This document shows positions 41,226 to 53,448 of a DNA stretch of 64,000 nt, one piece after another (positions within the stretch are counted from its first letter, which is position 1; each line of letters begins with the position of its first letter). A program made the position numbers and the translations under genes. Source of the stretch: Chrysomallon squamiferum. Its lineage: Eukaryota; Mollusca; Gastropoda; Neomphalida; Peltospiridae. Location of the stretch: contig CM022669.1 of NCBI GenBank assembly GCA_012295275.1, positions 5,099,277 to 5,163,276 of the forward strand, read 5' to 3'. Under the pieces are notes generated by a model. The model had not been told where the DNA came from, did not search any database, and was given only the letters and a program-made list of their open reading frames with translations.

Positions 41226-43395
41226 CAATCTGGATAGAAAAAAATAATATATATATATATATTAGGTGAAATAAAATCCTATGTCATAATGATATTAATT
41301 TTATTTTACAAGTTGTAGTGCAGTCCTAATAACGGTAAACTCTTATTATGTTAAAAACTAAAAATTAATAGAAGTGGAAAATATTAGTAGTTGTCGTAGC
41401 AGTAATAATAGTAGTAGTAGTATGTTTAAATAACAACAACAACAAAAAAATAATAATAATAAAAAAAAATAAAAAATAAAAAATATAAATAATAATAATT
41501 TAAAAACTAATTTAAAAAAATAAATACAGTTTGTGTTATCCCAGGGTTTATAAAATAAACAATTATATTTATTTATCGTAATTCCTGAAAATTAATTCTA
41601 GTTAGAATATTTGGCTAAGAAACAACATGCTTTTTATTTATCAAAAATTGTATTTTCGTATTCATAAAAATCTGTCATTTGAAAGTGAAACAGAAATTAT
41701 GAAAATAACAAAGTAATATTAAATATTACTGGAAACATAATACAACTTTAAAATTTCTGATAATAGTGAACAAGTACATCAAATCGTCAAGCAGAAATTG
41801 TTACTAGAAATCGTCTTGTTAGAACGGTGCTTTAGCAGACTTGTTACCGAATGGCGGGTTGGTGTAATTCTCTTTGTAAGGACGTGTTGGGAAACTCCCC
41901 AGTGAGTCACACGATCTGTACACGGTATTTCCATCACACTGCTTACCTCGGTGGCTGTCAAGTGGGTAAGATTCTCCTCGTTTTTGCAACACAGAATTTA
42001 AAGGAGTAGCATGTGGTCTTTGGACTTAGACTTGTAAAATATGTTTTTATTTATAGAACCAATTAAGTTACAATTAAAAAAGAAGAAATGGTTTTGCTTT
42101 ATGTACAGTTAAATGGCCTCATGTCTGTCGCTAGTTAAATAAAAAGAGGAAACGAGCAGCGACCATGCGATGTGTTTTTAGTATTTTGATTAGAAAATTA
42201 GCAACAAGAGTTGTTTGATAAACAAGTCATATGGCTTCTTTGTGAACAGAAGGAACAATATGGACGCTGCGAAGTTTGATCCCAGATCTTATCACGTCTC
42301 GGCTATTGGTCCTAAGAATACTGTATCTGATTTGTACTAAGTTTCTTTTTAATATTCATTGGAACGAGTTTGTTTCTATTGTTGTTGTTGTTTGTTTTCA
42401 TTAATTTTACTGTTGTTTTGTCACATTGATTTGGAATACTTAAGTTAACCATTATGCTTCTATGTTATGATACATAGAAATTTTCCTATCGCTAATTTAA
42501 CTTACGTTGGAAAATAAAATTTCGCTCACAAGAAAGTGCATATCCTTGACAGTCAGTGCACCATATCATGCAGCAGAGCAAGATTATTATGATCCGTAAG
42601 TAATTCTCCTTGAACTTAACATAAATACGACTGCAGATACGATAATCAAACTCTAAAACTAGTTTAATTATTTTAACTTTTGTTTTCTTTTATCGTTAAT
42701 GGAATAATGTACTTTAAAAATATTGACAAATCACAAAACGAAGGGGAATTAAGTTTAAATAAGTAAATAATCATGCTACACTGGTTTGCTGTTGGATTTG
42801 ACCTTTACACCATTCATTGTTAGCATTACAAACAAAATCAAAACATAAAGCGTAATAAATGTCTGGTGATAATAAATAAATGTCAGTGGGCCTTGTATAA
42901 AATGTAAAAATATTTTGAAATAATAATAATAAAATAAAATATTTCAGATTCTGTCAACATTTATTGTGATAAAAAAAATTAAAAAAAATTCCATCTCATA
43001 ATTGTTAACTTTTAAAAAATGTTGTTTCTTACTTTTTTCCTTCTTAATTTCAATTTAATTTTTAATTTTGTTTTGTTTTTTGTTTTATTATTGTGATTTT
43101 TTAAATTGGCTAATATATTACTTTAAAGAAATATAATAATAATAAAAAATATATCTATTCTATATATATATATAGCAGTAATCTGATATCGATCTAAAAA
43201 AATAAATAAATAGTAAAATTCTGTGTGATATTAAACTTTTCCGGTTTTCTATTGATTTTTATCCATATTTGTTCATATTTCCGTTGATGCACTACTTTTT
43301 TTTTCCATCTGTATCGTTTATTGCATATTAAAGTACTTTCTTTGGATAGTGGAGTTATACATACGAGTCGTGTGTGTGTGTTGTATGTGTGTGTG

Positions 43396-43428
<33 letters not shown>

Positions 43429-43860
43429 TAAAAATAATGGAATAAATAAATAAATAAAAACAAATACTCAAGTAAAGTAATGGTTTAAAAAAAATAAAAA
43501 AAAAACGCAATGGAAAGCAAATGGACAATAAGTGAAATTTTAATTAATTTACGACAGATTTAACTTCAGCGAATAACATACCAAAACACACCAACAGCAT
43601 ACACAGTATTACACACAAATGCTCTCTTTCGTGCATATTGCAGATTACATAAACACGTGTAGCGATTTTTTTTGTAACATTATTTTACGACTTAAGTTTG
43701 AACTAAAAGCTCGAGACTACTATTTTTGCCTCAAGTGTTGACTGACGAAAAGAAAAACAACAATGTTCTTTTATTTCCTCCATTTAAGTAAGTTCGTTAA
43801 TATTTGATAAAGTAGTTACTCGAAATGACATCAAAGACAGCGTTCATTTACACACGACTC
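41226..43860. other. Non-coding region, no gene seen
   Basis: AT-rich sequence with short TA runs (41245, 43157), (AAT)n patches, a (TG)n tract at 43371-43428 and the second copy of block A. The 41800-42000 part is less AT-rich and has a 60-codon minus-strand frame without any recognisable feature. Confidence 0.5.
42695..42865. repeat. Diverged duplicated block A, copy 2
   Basis: Partner of 40265-40480; shares gaataatgtactttaaaaat, aatcacaaaacgaa, actggtttgctgttg and aaagcgtaataaatgtc. Confidence 0.65.
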
Positions 43861-43861
43861 T

Positions 43862-43975
43862 ACATAAACCGCTATATACAATCCAATCACATGCCTCTGG
43901 CTATGCTAACCTGCGCGTGCATTGTGCGTGCTTCTTCCTACGTCAAGACATTGATCGATTTTACGACGGTGATCG
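43862..43975. promoter_or_regulatory. Duplicated promoter-like element, copy 2
   Basis: CTATATACA, then ccaatcac, then cctctggctatgctaacctg, cgcgtgcattgtgcgtgctt and cattgatcgatttta parallel the element at 24795-24895. It lies about 290 bp upstream of a possible donor (gaatgcag followed by gtatctg at 44157/44158), so 43900-44157 could be a transcribed 5' exon. That link is inference. Confidence 0.5.
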
Positions 43976-45370
43976 AAATTATTTAAGCTATGGTGTTAGC
44001 TTACCGAACATTAGAGCGCTTCTTCCAGATACGGTCTAACGATCGAGTGGCAGCCAGTCTTGTGACGTTATCTAAGGTTCTGCGAGTAGCGGTTGAGTGT
44101 CAGGAACCAGTGTAGGGGTATTCTCGTCTGCTTTGAATTTCTTCTGGATGAATGCAGGTATCTGGGATTTCTTTGTCGTCTGATTAAATTTCGTATAGGT
44201 GCAGGAATATATTTCTTTAAAGTTGAGTCTGCGACGTAACTTTTAAGGTAATTTTGTTAAATTGTTTTGAATGTTATTATTATTATTATTATTAATTAAT
44301 GTATTTATTTATTTATTATGGGGTAATTAAATGAGCTAAATTTAATGTGAAGTCAATCTTTCCTATTAATGTTGAGTTTCCATATGGATGGAAGTCTTGG
44401 TTATTCGTTTATTTATTTATTTTATCATCATCATCATCATTATTATTACTGCCTTCTGTTGTTCCATTTCGTTTCAGTCTCATGTAGTTGTTATCAGCTT
44501 CCATTCTGTCTGATTTTCACTGTGGTTTTCAAATAATTCTTGGTAAAGTTACTAAATTATACTTTCGAGACAATGCAAAGTGTGAAACAAATGAAAACAT
44601 AACTTACAAACAAAACAAAATATTGTTTTCCTTATTTATTTTTCACTGAGTTGAAAATATAGAATGAAAAACATCTTCAATATTTTATTTTATTTCATTT
44701 TATATAATTAATTTTACAATTCGGCGTATTGTATGCGCTGTCAGTTATCATTACCATTACTACTGCTGCAACTACTACTACTAGTAGTAGCAGTAGCAGC
44801 AGTAGTAGTAGTAGCAGCAGCATTAGCAGTAGCAGTAATAAAATCAGAAATAATAGTAGAATGATTCATTTATTATTATAAATATAAATAGTACTTTTAG
44901 TAGCAACATTTTTAAAAATACGTTTCTAACCTATATTAAATACATTTTGACAACAACAACAATCGTACATCTTTCCATTCATTTTCGTTCCAGTCATTGG
45001 TTTAAAAGTGGTGTTACAAAAAACTGCTGATAGCAAAAAGGGGCTTGTCTCGTTGGTTTCCTCTCTCATTCTTGAAATCCATAAACTTTTGATTGTACGA
45101 CGCTGTGTAACAGTGAATTAAGAAAATATATAAATCATAAGTATGCATCATTAAACAAAACAATTCTTCTTTCTTTCCATTTGTTATTTCTCTTGACTAT
45201 TATTTTGGCACATTATGACCTTTTTTTTTTTTTTTTTATTTCTCCTGAAATGACCAGTTAACCGCTTGACCGGTACTTTCACAGTGACCGATTAATTCCT
45301 GTCGTTAACTTTTTTTATATTTCGTTAATTCAATTCGAACCGGTTACTCTTGCTTGATGATTCAAAACGA
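43976..45370. other. Non-coding region, candidate 5' exon at its left end
   Basis: 43980-44160 is GC-richer and ends in a possible splice donor. The remainder has (ATT)/(TTTA) patches, (CAT)n at 44425-44445, an agcagtagtag-rich patch at 44770-44840 and a T-run near 45225. Confidence 0.4.
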
Positions 45371-45374
45371 CTGC

Positions 45375-45560
45375 TCTGACGTAAAATCTGTTAGACACCA
45401 TGAGTTGTATTTGATGACAGAAAACTATGTTTTGACGTAAAATCCATTAGAAACTTTGACTCGTATTTGATGACTGAAAACAATGCTGTGACGTAAAATC
45501 AATTAGAAAATTTGATCTGGTGACCGAAGACTACTGCTGTGACGTAAATCAATCTGGACA
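45375..45560. promoter_or_regulatory. Array of four repeats each carrying TGACGTAA
   Basis: Diverged direct repeats start with (c/t)t(c/g/t)tgacgtaaaatc, followed by ttagaaactttga and tttgatgactgaaaac. The TGACGTAA octamer is identical in all four units, at 45377, 45433, 45489 and 45540 (spacing 56, 56, 51), while the rest has drifted. The octamer fits CREB/ATF or PAR-bZIP type sites. Regulation by such factors is inferred. Confidence 0.6.
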
Positions 45561-45850
45561 TTAATCCATGCCTCACATCACAACTTCACTATGACGCCTC
45601 ACTTCACACTTTGTGTCTCAGCTGACACTTCATTCGTAACTTGACAGTTTACATCTCATTCTTGATCCAGTATTTGACAGAGAGTTATTAAAGCCGACTT
45701 ATGTTCTTAACGGAATATCACAATGTATTTTAAAATACTTACTACTGCTTGTCAATCAGAGTTGTCATTGTGTGGCTTAACAAGAATTTAATCATTGTTG
45801 AAGTTAATGATAGCAAAGAGCTGTTTGTCAGTGACAATAATTATTACAAG

Positions 45851-45852
<2 letters not shown>

Positions 45853-45928
<76 letters not shown>
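45853..45928. repeat. (TC)n microsatellite
   Basis: About 76 bp of pure TC. The poly-Ser/Leu frame through it is an artefact. Confidence 0.97.
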
Positions 45929-45932
<4 letters not shown>

Positions 45933-46079
45933 TCTTTCTGTTTATTTATAAAATTGTTTTCAATTTTTTTTTGAGGAGGGGAATTATTATTTTCTTTTTT
46001 TCAGTTTTAGTTATCATTCTTTTTTTTTTTTTAATATTTTTATATAATTTTTCTTCAACTTCTTCTTGTTTCTTTTTTC

Positions 46080-46935
46080 GTTGAATTTTAGCGGTTTATA
46101 ATATTCATTTCATGCATAATTATTCGTTGTAAGGCGGGAATCGCCATAATAAGTTATTTTGTTTCCTTTTGTATTTTATCGCAAACCAAAAATCGAAACA
46201 CAAGAAATTCAGCTCTTTCTTTACAGTCGGTGCAGCGATGTTTTATTTATACCTGGTAACAATTTTGCCACAGCTAGGGTAACTCAAGTACGGCCAATAA
46301 AGCGTTTACGCTGCTCACTTAGATATTTAGTTTCGCAAAAATCGCATAAGAACGCACGAGTTAAGGTGAGTATTGAAAACACATTAGCCACCGCCTGTAA
46401 GCACATTGTTCAGCGATCGACTATTAATGAGTCTGGAAGCGCCAGTATTGATTGCGCGAGCAGAGTATGGTGTGCCGTTGAGGTCATTATTCTGTATTTA
46501 GATTAACATATTCGGTTCTACGAGGGTTGAACAGGCGTGTTTACTAAATTATGTATGCGTCTGTTAATTATCCAAGCACGGCGGGGTTTATTTTTAAAGC
46601 TACAAATATTGAACCAAATTAGTAAAATGCCATAAATTAAATATTTGCTTGTATGATTATTTTTTCGTGCGTGTTTGAAAACTATTATATTCAAATATCC
46701 ACTGACATAATTTATTCATAATATATTGTAAAAATGGGTTTAACAAATATGACGTAAATATTAGCAATTTATATAAAATATTTATTTTTGTTGGTTGTGT
46801 TATTACGCTTGTTTTGTGTTACTGCATATTGTTACGTGGTGTCGTAATGGCAAATTACCCTAAATATGACCCTAACGGCTAACCGTAGTGTCTCAGATGT
46901 TCATAACGTTACAAAGGCGGGAAAAAACTCGACGT
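46080..46935. other. Non-coding region with a less AT-rich block
   Basis: 46200-46500 is GC-richer and contains an unrecognised 115-codon plus-strand frame (46159-46506) with no domain, no splice context and no composition of a typical exon. I treat it as non-coding, possibly regulatory or a decayed element. Confidence 0.4.
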
Positions 46936-46940
46936 ATTTC

Positions 46941-47005
46941 GCCCAGGTGACCAGTTAGTTCCAATACTGTATGACTCACCTGGGCCGTTTCCATAGAAAT
47001 GGCCC
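46941..47005. promoter_or_regulatory. Two adjacent overlapping inverted repeats with E2-box cores
   Basis: GCCCAGGTGA (46941-46950) is perfectly inverted as TCACCTGGGC (46976-46985) across 25 bp. The second arm overlaps another inverted pair, GGGCCGTTTC (46982-46991) and GAAATGGCCC (46996-47005), with one mismatch. The CAGGTG/CACCTG cores are the type bound by Snail/ZEB and some bHLH factors. An RNA hairpin role is equally possible. Confidence 0.5.
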
Positions 47006-47009
47006 ACAG

Positions 47010-47411
47010 GCTTGGTGCCTAATTATTATTGAGTTTTCTGTTATAGATTCGAATACGACTGTAAGATATTTTATATTTCATAGATATATAGATTAAGAGA
47101 TATAGACAGAAAAAACATGGAAATTATTATTTAACTATCTAACTAGATTTTTTTTTTTAATTATTATTCAAGTCGGAAGATAAATGAACAAATTAGAGGT
47201 TAATAAGTAAATAATTAGCAAGAAAGTGTTGAGGAAAAATAAATAAATGGAAACGAGCAAAAAAAAAAAAAAAAAAAATGCAAAAAGAATATCAAAAACA
47301 TCAAATGAATTAATATTATTTGCTGACCGTTAATACGGAATAAAACACACTCGTGCACACACACAAACACTCCCATCACCACTTATGTATATGTATGTAT
47401 ATATATATCTT

Positions 47412-47445
<34 letters not shown>

Positions 47446-48453
47446 GATCTATGTATCTATCTATATGCACAGAACATACCTACGTCCACAGATATATATA
47501 TAAAACATTTTGAACTCCGTGACTTGGAGATCATCATTTACACTAAGGAGTCATGTTCTCTCAGCACATCACTGTCAGTTTCAAACATAAATAGTTTATC
47601 TTTGTCTGCATCTTCTTTTTAAACATTCATCTAGTTCGTTAGTGAATCGATATTTACTTAATGACCTTAAATAATAATAATAACAATAACAACAATAATA
47701 ATAATAATGATGATGATGATGATGATGATGATGACGATGATAATGATGATATAACTACTATCACTACCAATACCACTATCTATTACTACTACTACTATAA
47801 CTATTATTATTACTATTACTAATTCGGCTGTTACAGCTATTATTATACCATTACCACCACTGCTACTACTACTACTACTACTATTACCACTACTACTAGT
47901 ACTACTGTTACTACTACCATTATTACTACTACTAAAATAATAACGAAAAAGAAGAAGATGATGATATTTGTGTTTTTATATCAATGGTTAATTATGTGTT
48001 TATCACTGTGGATGTACATTACTTTTATATCAGTGATATTAGAGAGGAATCTCGCTGTTGTCACTCCATGGTTACTCTTATCGACCAGCAGTAACTGATA
48101 TTTTATATGCACCTTCTCATAAACAGAAAATTAGTATGTTCTTTGATAAACCTGTCGTATGCCAGTAACAAACAATGTAATGAATATGGTGCTTCTAAGA
48201 CAATCTCTTTATCACCGAGCTTAATCTAATTCCACTGAGGATGCATTACGAGGTTTGAACTGTTGCCTTGTTGTAGACCGAGTAGAGACACTGTCTTTAA
48301 AACAAAGATTACAATAACATCAAACATTGTTCTGTGCATAATTTGCGTTTGTTACGGTAAATTAAATTTTAGACTGGTTCAACTGTCTAATGTCAAAAAC
48401 GGAGAGCTACAAAATCGACAGTAAAGGACTAGTAAACCGAAAAAAAGAGAAAG

Positions 48454-48455
<2 letters not shown>
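47010..48455. other. Non-coding region with tri- and tetranucleotide repeats
   Basis: (CTAT)n lies at 47412-47464, (GAT)n at 47706-47745 and interrupted (TAC)n/(CTA)n at 47750-47935. The 48000-48420 part is repeat-free but shows no exon. Confidence 0.5.

Positions 48456-48460
<5 letters not shown>

Positions 48461-48537
<77 letters not shown>
48461..48537. repeat. (AG)n microsatellite
   Basis: About 77 bp of pure AG, followed by purine-rich sequence to about 48700. Confidence 0.97.
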
Positions 48538-48540
<3 letters not shown>

Positions 48541-49116
48541 TATAAAGAAAGAACGAAAGAAAAAGGAGGAAAAAGAAAAAAAAGAAAATGAAAAAGTAAA
48601 ATGTGAACTAAGAATAACTGAAAAAAGAGAAAAATGATGGATGGAAATAGAAAACGAATGTTTTTAATAAAAAAAAAAAACAAAAAACAACAACAAAAAA
48701 AAAAAAAAAAAAAAAACAACAAAAAAATGGAAACAACCTGCACAGATAATTAACATGCTTTGTTATATGATCTGTGCAGTAATCTCCAGCACTGTCATTT
48801 CAGAACGTTTGTTTTACTGTTTTTCTGTCTGCTTTCTTAACTTAACGCTATTTAAACTCCACGCACCACTAAAAAAAACCTCGAATGACGTCACTTGCAT
48901 CGCTTATGTGATAACGGTAACTTGGTTACAAGTGTTTGGAATATTTTGCAGTAGAATGGTTCGAATTCTTCTTTTATTTTTTCTTTCTTCGTTTTCATAT
49001 GGAAATGTATTTTCGAACAAAATATTAATTATGATTATGATTTAATAATCGATGATCATTACAACTATTGTTTTTTCTTGATATAATTTCAGTTTACTTC
49101 TTTTTCCATTTTTGGG

Positions 49117-49120
<4 letters not shown>

Positions 49121-49211
<91 letters not shown>
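49121..49211. repeat. (TC)n then (AC)n microsatellite
   Basis: About 43 bp of TC joined to about 48 bp of AC. Confidence 0.97.
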
Positions 49212-49214
<3 letters not shown>

Positions 49215-49579
49215 TTAAAAGGTCTCGGCATGCTTTTACAACATAAAAAAGAGAATTAAATCCGGTGAAGTAAAACTTCCAGATTCTAAATCTTTCATCA
49301 GCCAGTACTATCACCGTGTTGCGATTTCCCATTTACTGAAGAACATGTCTGAGTGTTGCAAACTCAAAAACCTGTGTAAGAAGAGGATACTTAACGTCTG
49401 CAACAGACGCCATTTTGGAGAACCGCTAATTGTCGTTGTGTATTAGAACATGCGAATAGTTCAGGGAAGACGACAAAGTGAGAGAAGATCTTCACAAGTG
49501 TATATTGTATCTGACAGCGGGGAATCAATGCGTCATTTCCTACTAACTCAGAGCAGCGAAACGAACACACTCCTTCAAA

Positions 49580-49583
<4 letters not shown>

Positions 49584-49643
<60 letters not shown>
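49584..49643. repeat. (GA)n microsatellite
   Basis: About 60 bp of pure GA, roughly 0.5 kb upstream of the next coding exon. The flanking 49260-49560 is less AT-rich. Confidence 0.97.
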
Positions 49644-49644
<1 letters not shown>

Positions 49645-50157
49645 GGTGCGCATATGTATATATGATTATGAGTGATAGAGAGACAGGGGAAATACTGGTT
49701 CTGAAAACTGAATATGTATTGGTTGCTAAAAATAGAAATGTATATTACAAGGCCATTTTATTAGCTATTCTTTGAAATAATAACCTCTGAAAGAAACACA
49801 GCCTCCAGGATTAAATTATCCGAACAGACAAACTTTGTAATTAACATGCTTACGTTTTCTCAGTTCAGACAATGAAAAGAAAAATATATAGTAATATAGA
49901 ACCAGTTTAACAATCGCCGTTGAAACATGGAGTACCACTAAAAATTTGGAAAATGTAAGATAATATGCAATAAATAATTTCTTTTTTTAATGCTCCAACA
50001 CTATCTTCGAGAGATTAGCCAGGGAAATAAAAGATTTAATGGTATGTTTCAATGCACAACAATCAACATGATATATCTTTGTTGATTAATACATTATTTG
50101 TATTTTATTTCAGATTTCTGTCTACATTTTTAAACACCTGTCCTCTTTGACAACGAC

Positions 50158-51228
50158 ATGAGTTCAGCCGCCGTACTGTCTTCTGCAGTGCCATTTTGTC
50201 AGCACAAGGCCAGGATAGGAACAACTCGTTGTGGAATGGGATTCAGCTGTGGAAATGCTGTGAAAAATACTGTCAGACATATGGTTAGCAATCTGGAAAA
50301 TGTGATCACAAATCTGCAAGGCATCGTGGGAGATCTTCACACGCTAGTCAAACAGATTGACGTGGTCACAAATAAAATGGACAATTCGTACGGGCCCCAG
50401 TGGAGTAAGAGTCCATGTACGATGCACAGAAAGAAACCATCTAAAAAGAACCATTACATCAAAGAGGAAATAAAGACCGATAACTCTGTTTTCAATTGGC
50501 AAACGATGACAGAAAAAAGGGCAGAACAGGGCGCTTCGCCCGACATAGACTGGTCTTATTTGTCTTTAACCAGCAACGAGATTGAGAAAATGAAACAGTC
50601 TAATTCTCCAGGCGTGACGTCACGTCCGTGTGCAATGAGACGAATAAGAGAACCCAACCCGCATTTGAATTTGTGTGGCGGCAGTTTTGAATGTGACGTA
50701 GATAAAGATGCTCCGCTGGATAACGACCCGAACGTTACCGGATCTCGTGACCCAGTGTTTGATTCGTTGGAATTTGAAGCTTTTTCTAGTGACACGAGTA
50801 ACGACTACATCCCTAAACCAACCCCCGTCGTCCCCGAACACGTGTTTTGTGAAGAGGTTGTGGACAGCAACACAGAAGGCGGCTACTGCGGCATGTACGA
50901 GTCGGCTATGGAATCCAAACTTGAGTCTCTCTCCGACTGCGACGAAGATTACGACGATTCCGACGTTGATGACGATATCAGCTTTAACAGACAGTCAGAC
51001 ATCGAGGATGACCGGCCTTCTATTAGGTCAGGTGACTTTCAGGCAGATTACAATCGCCGTGTTAATCCTTGGACATCGTTTAATCTCGTACACTTGGACT
51101 CGACTCACGATTCGGATGATCTTGTATCGGACTGTGCCTCGGATATTCTCAATGAAAACTACATAGAGAACTCGTCTGTACAGTCTGGAAATGTGGTTTT
51201 TACACTGCCTCATCACATATGTTTCTAG
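50158..51228 (+). CDS. Single-exon 356-aa acidic protein, possible INSYN1-like inhibitory synaptic factor
   Basis: The frame starts at the first ATG (cgacATGAG) of an exon that opens with a clear acceptor, tttatttcag ending at 50113, so a 5' UTR intron is likely. It is much GC-richer than its surroundings, as expected of coding sequence. Residues ~37-75 form an amphipathic helix (MVSNLENVI, LHTLVKQIDVVT) that resembles, from memory, the N-terminal helix of vertebrate INSYN1, which has LREVVSQIDKLT at the equivalent place. INSYN1 binds gephyrin/collybistin complexes at GABAergic synapses. The rest looks disordered: a basic patch (~89-105), several Cys, a run of Asp/Ser (~257-286) and conserved-looking aromatic spots (DWSYL, NPWTSFNLVHLD). 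No signal peptide or membrane segment. The gene is real with good confidence; the name is tentative. Confidence 0.75.
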   Translation: MSSAAVLSSAVPFCQHKARIGTTRCGMGFSCGNAVKNTVRHMVSNLENVITNLQGIVGDLHTLVKQIDVVTNKMDNSYGPQWSKSPCTMHRKKPSKKNHYIKEEIKTDNSVFNWQTMTEKRAEQGASPDIDWSYLSLTSNEIEKMKQSNSPGVTSRPCAMRRIREPNPHLNLCGGSFECDVDKDAPLDNDPNVTGSRDPVFDSLEFEAFSSDTSNDYIPKPTPVVPEHVFCEEVVDSNTEGGYCGMYESAMESKLESLSDCDEDYDDSDVDDDISFNRQSDIEDDRPSIRSGDFQADYNRRVNPWTSFNLVHLDSTHDSDDLVSDCASDILNENYIENSSVQSGNVVFTLPHHICF

Positions 51229-53027
51229 CAACTGATAGATACCGAGTCTGTTAGCTAACTTAAAGTGTGGCACAAACAATAAGCCTATTTTGTATAATTC
51301 CAAATATTATTCAGTTAACATCATTCTTTGCTGATAACAAAGTATATGGCAATAATGTAACTAAGATGCATGGACATTACCGAATTCCCTTCTGTTATGA
51401 CGTCAAATGTAACAACAACAACAACAACAACATTATATTATTATTTATTTATTTATTAATTTTTTCTCCATAAATACTTATAAATTAGCAAAACGAATAT
51501 ATCACTGTCAAAATTTATATTATTATCCTTTTTTCTCCTTTATTTACATTTATATGTACAAAATGACGTAATGAAATAAGGGAATATCTTAGCTCTCGTA
51601 CAACATAAACTTTATTATTTTCACATATTGTTCCCTAGATAAAAATTAAAACAGACGTATAGAATATGTACTTAGACCATTTGTTGATACAGACATACAT
51701 TTTAATCTACAAATGATTTTAAATTTTAACATTATGCTTTAGATTTATCATCAAAATTAATAATATTTTAGCTTTGTTTAGAATAGATTAATCTTTTAAA
51801 TCTGTGAGTAATCTAACCACAATTTATTTCATCAGTTTAAACATAGAAATCGTTAAAATTTAATTTCTATGGATCCATTTAACATACAAATATGAATAAC
51901 ATTCATGTGTTTAATATAAAACAGCCATAGTTTAATGAAATTTATCATTTTAACTTATTACGTTACTTAATTTCATTATTCTAAAATAAAACTTAATATT
52001 TTCTAGATTCATATCTTTTAACATTAGAATGCATGCTGTATTTTAAAATTTTAAATCGTGTTTATTCTAACAAAGTTATTCATTACTGTTTTCATCATAC
52101 TAACACAGTTGTTTAAGAAAAGTTTACTGGTCATACGAAGTTCTAACATCAAACTCAAATAATAATTAAAATTTCATTTTACTGAACGATGTTTCATTGG
52201 TTGTGATTTACTGTATTTTCTGCGAGAAGTACATGAACTTATTTTATAACCGTTATTGGTGAATCTAACAGTTATTTTAATACGAGTTTATAACACAGAG
52301 TTAATCAGTCCCAGTATTTTGAAACTTAGTGCTTCTGGTTACATCTACATATTTTTGTTAATAAATCATACTAAAATAGTTTAGTTTTGTGTTTATGTCG
52401 CTCGTACAACTTTCTGCAGCTGTTAGTTATTTCAGTCTGGAACATTTAGTCACAGTTCACGTTTCACTTACATTTTAATTCTACGGTTTTGTTCTATCGG
52501 TAATTCACAAATATATTCGTAACGACAATGAGCAAAGGGCAGAATGCAGCTGTTGAAATTTGTAACGCATTTCCAACATAAAAGTAAATCATGGCGTTAA
52601 ATACTGAGGTATGTGCTATTGTATTCGTTAGAAAGATTGTACAGTTTGTGAAGCTTTAATGTCACCAAATCTACCTTCATTTTCAGTTTGTGATGATCAG
52701 CGTTAGTTGTGTATTAGCCACAACACTGGTAATTAACAAGATCGTATCCTGATATTTCACTGCTGCAGGTTCGTGCGCATACATGGGATATGTAGAGACC
52801 GTCAAGGATAGAACGTGTGAAATCAAGAAATAATTAAGCAAATTTATGATGCTGAACAGTTTTTAAATCGATTTTAATAGTTTGTGATATTAAAGTGCAT
52901 ACAAACAAAATTACTTTTATTATTTTCTAAATATTAGAAAGACAAATATTTAAAAATTCATTCTGATCAAATTTCTCTCCTTAGAAATATATATATTTTT
53001 TACGTTTATTATTATAATAATAATTTT

Positions 53028-53074
<47 letters not shown>

Positions 53075-53417
53075 TTATCTGTATATGCTATTCAAAACTT
53101 GCTTTCAATGTAACGTAATTTCAAACATTCAGTTTTTTTAAGCATTTCGTCTCGGCGACAACCGGATATCCACAACTTTGCCTGATTGTTGTTTTGTTAG
53201 GGATTTTTTTTTTTGTTGTTGTTGTTATTTTTAGGTAAAGTTGAACTGCGTGACAAATATCGTATTTTTAAACACTATCGTTTTTGAAGGAATTAATGAA
53301 TCCAATCAAATTCGTTCTAGTCTTTAAATGGGCAAGATCGACTTTTTTTTTTTTTAAATCTTTATAAACATGATGGATATAACAACTAAATTAAGTACTG
53401 TATCTAAAACTAAAAAA

Positions 53418-53448
<31 letters not shown>

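Noticed and set aside
46159-46506. 115-codon plus-strand frame
   Set aside because: No recognisable domain, no splice context, unusual composition, and neighbouring sequence is AT-rich non-coding; chance length is plausible in this less AT-rich patch.
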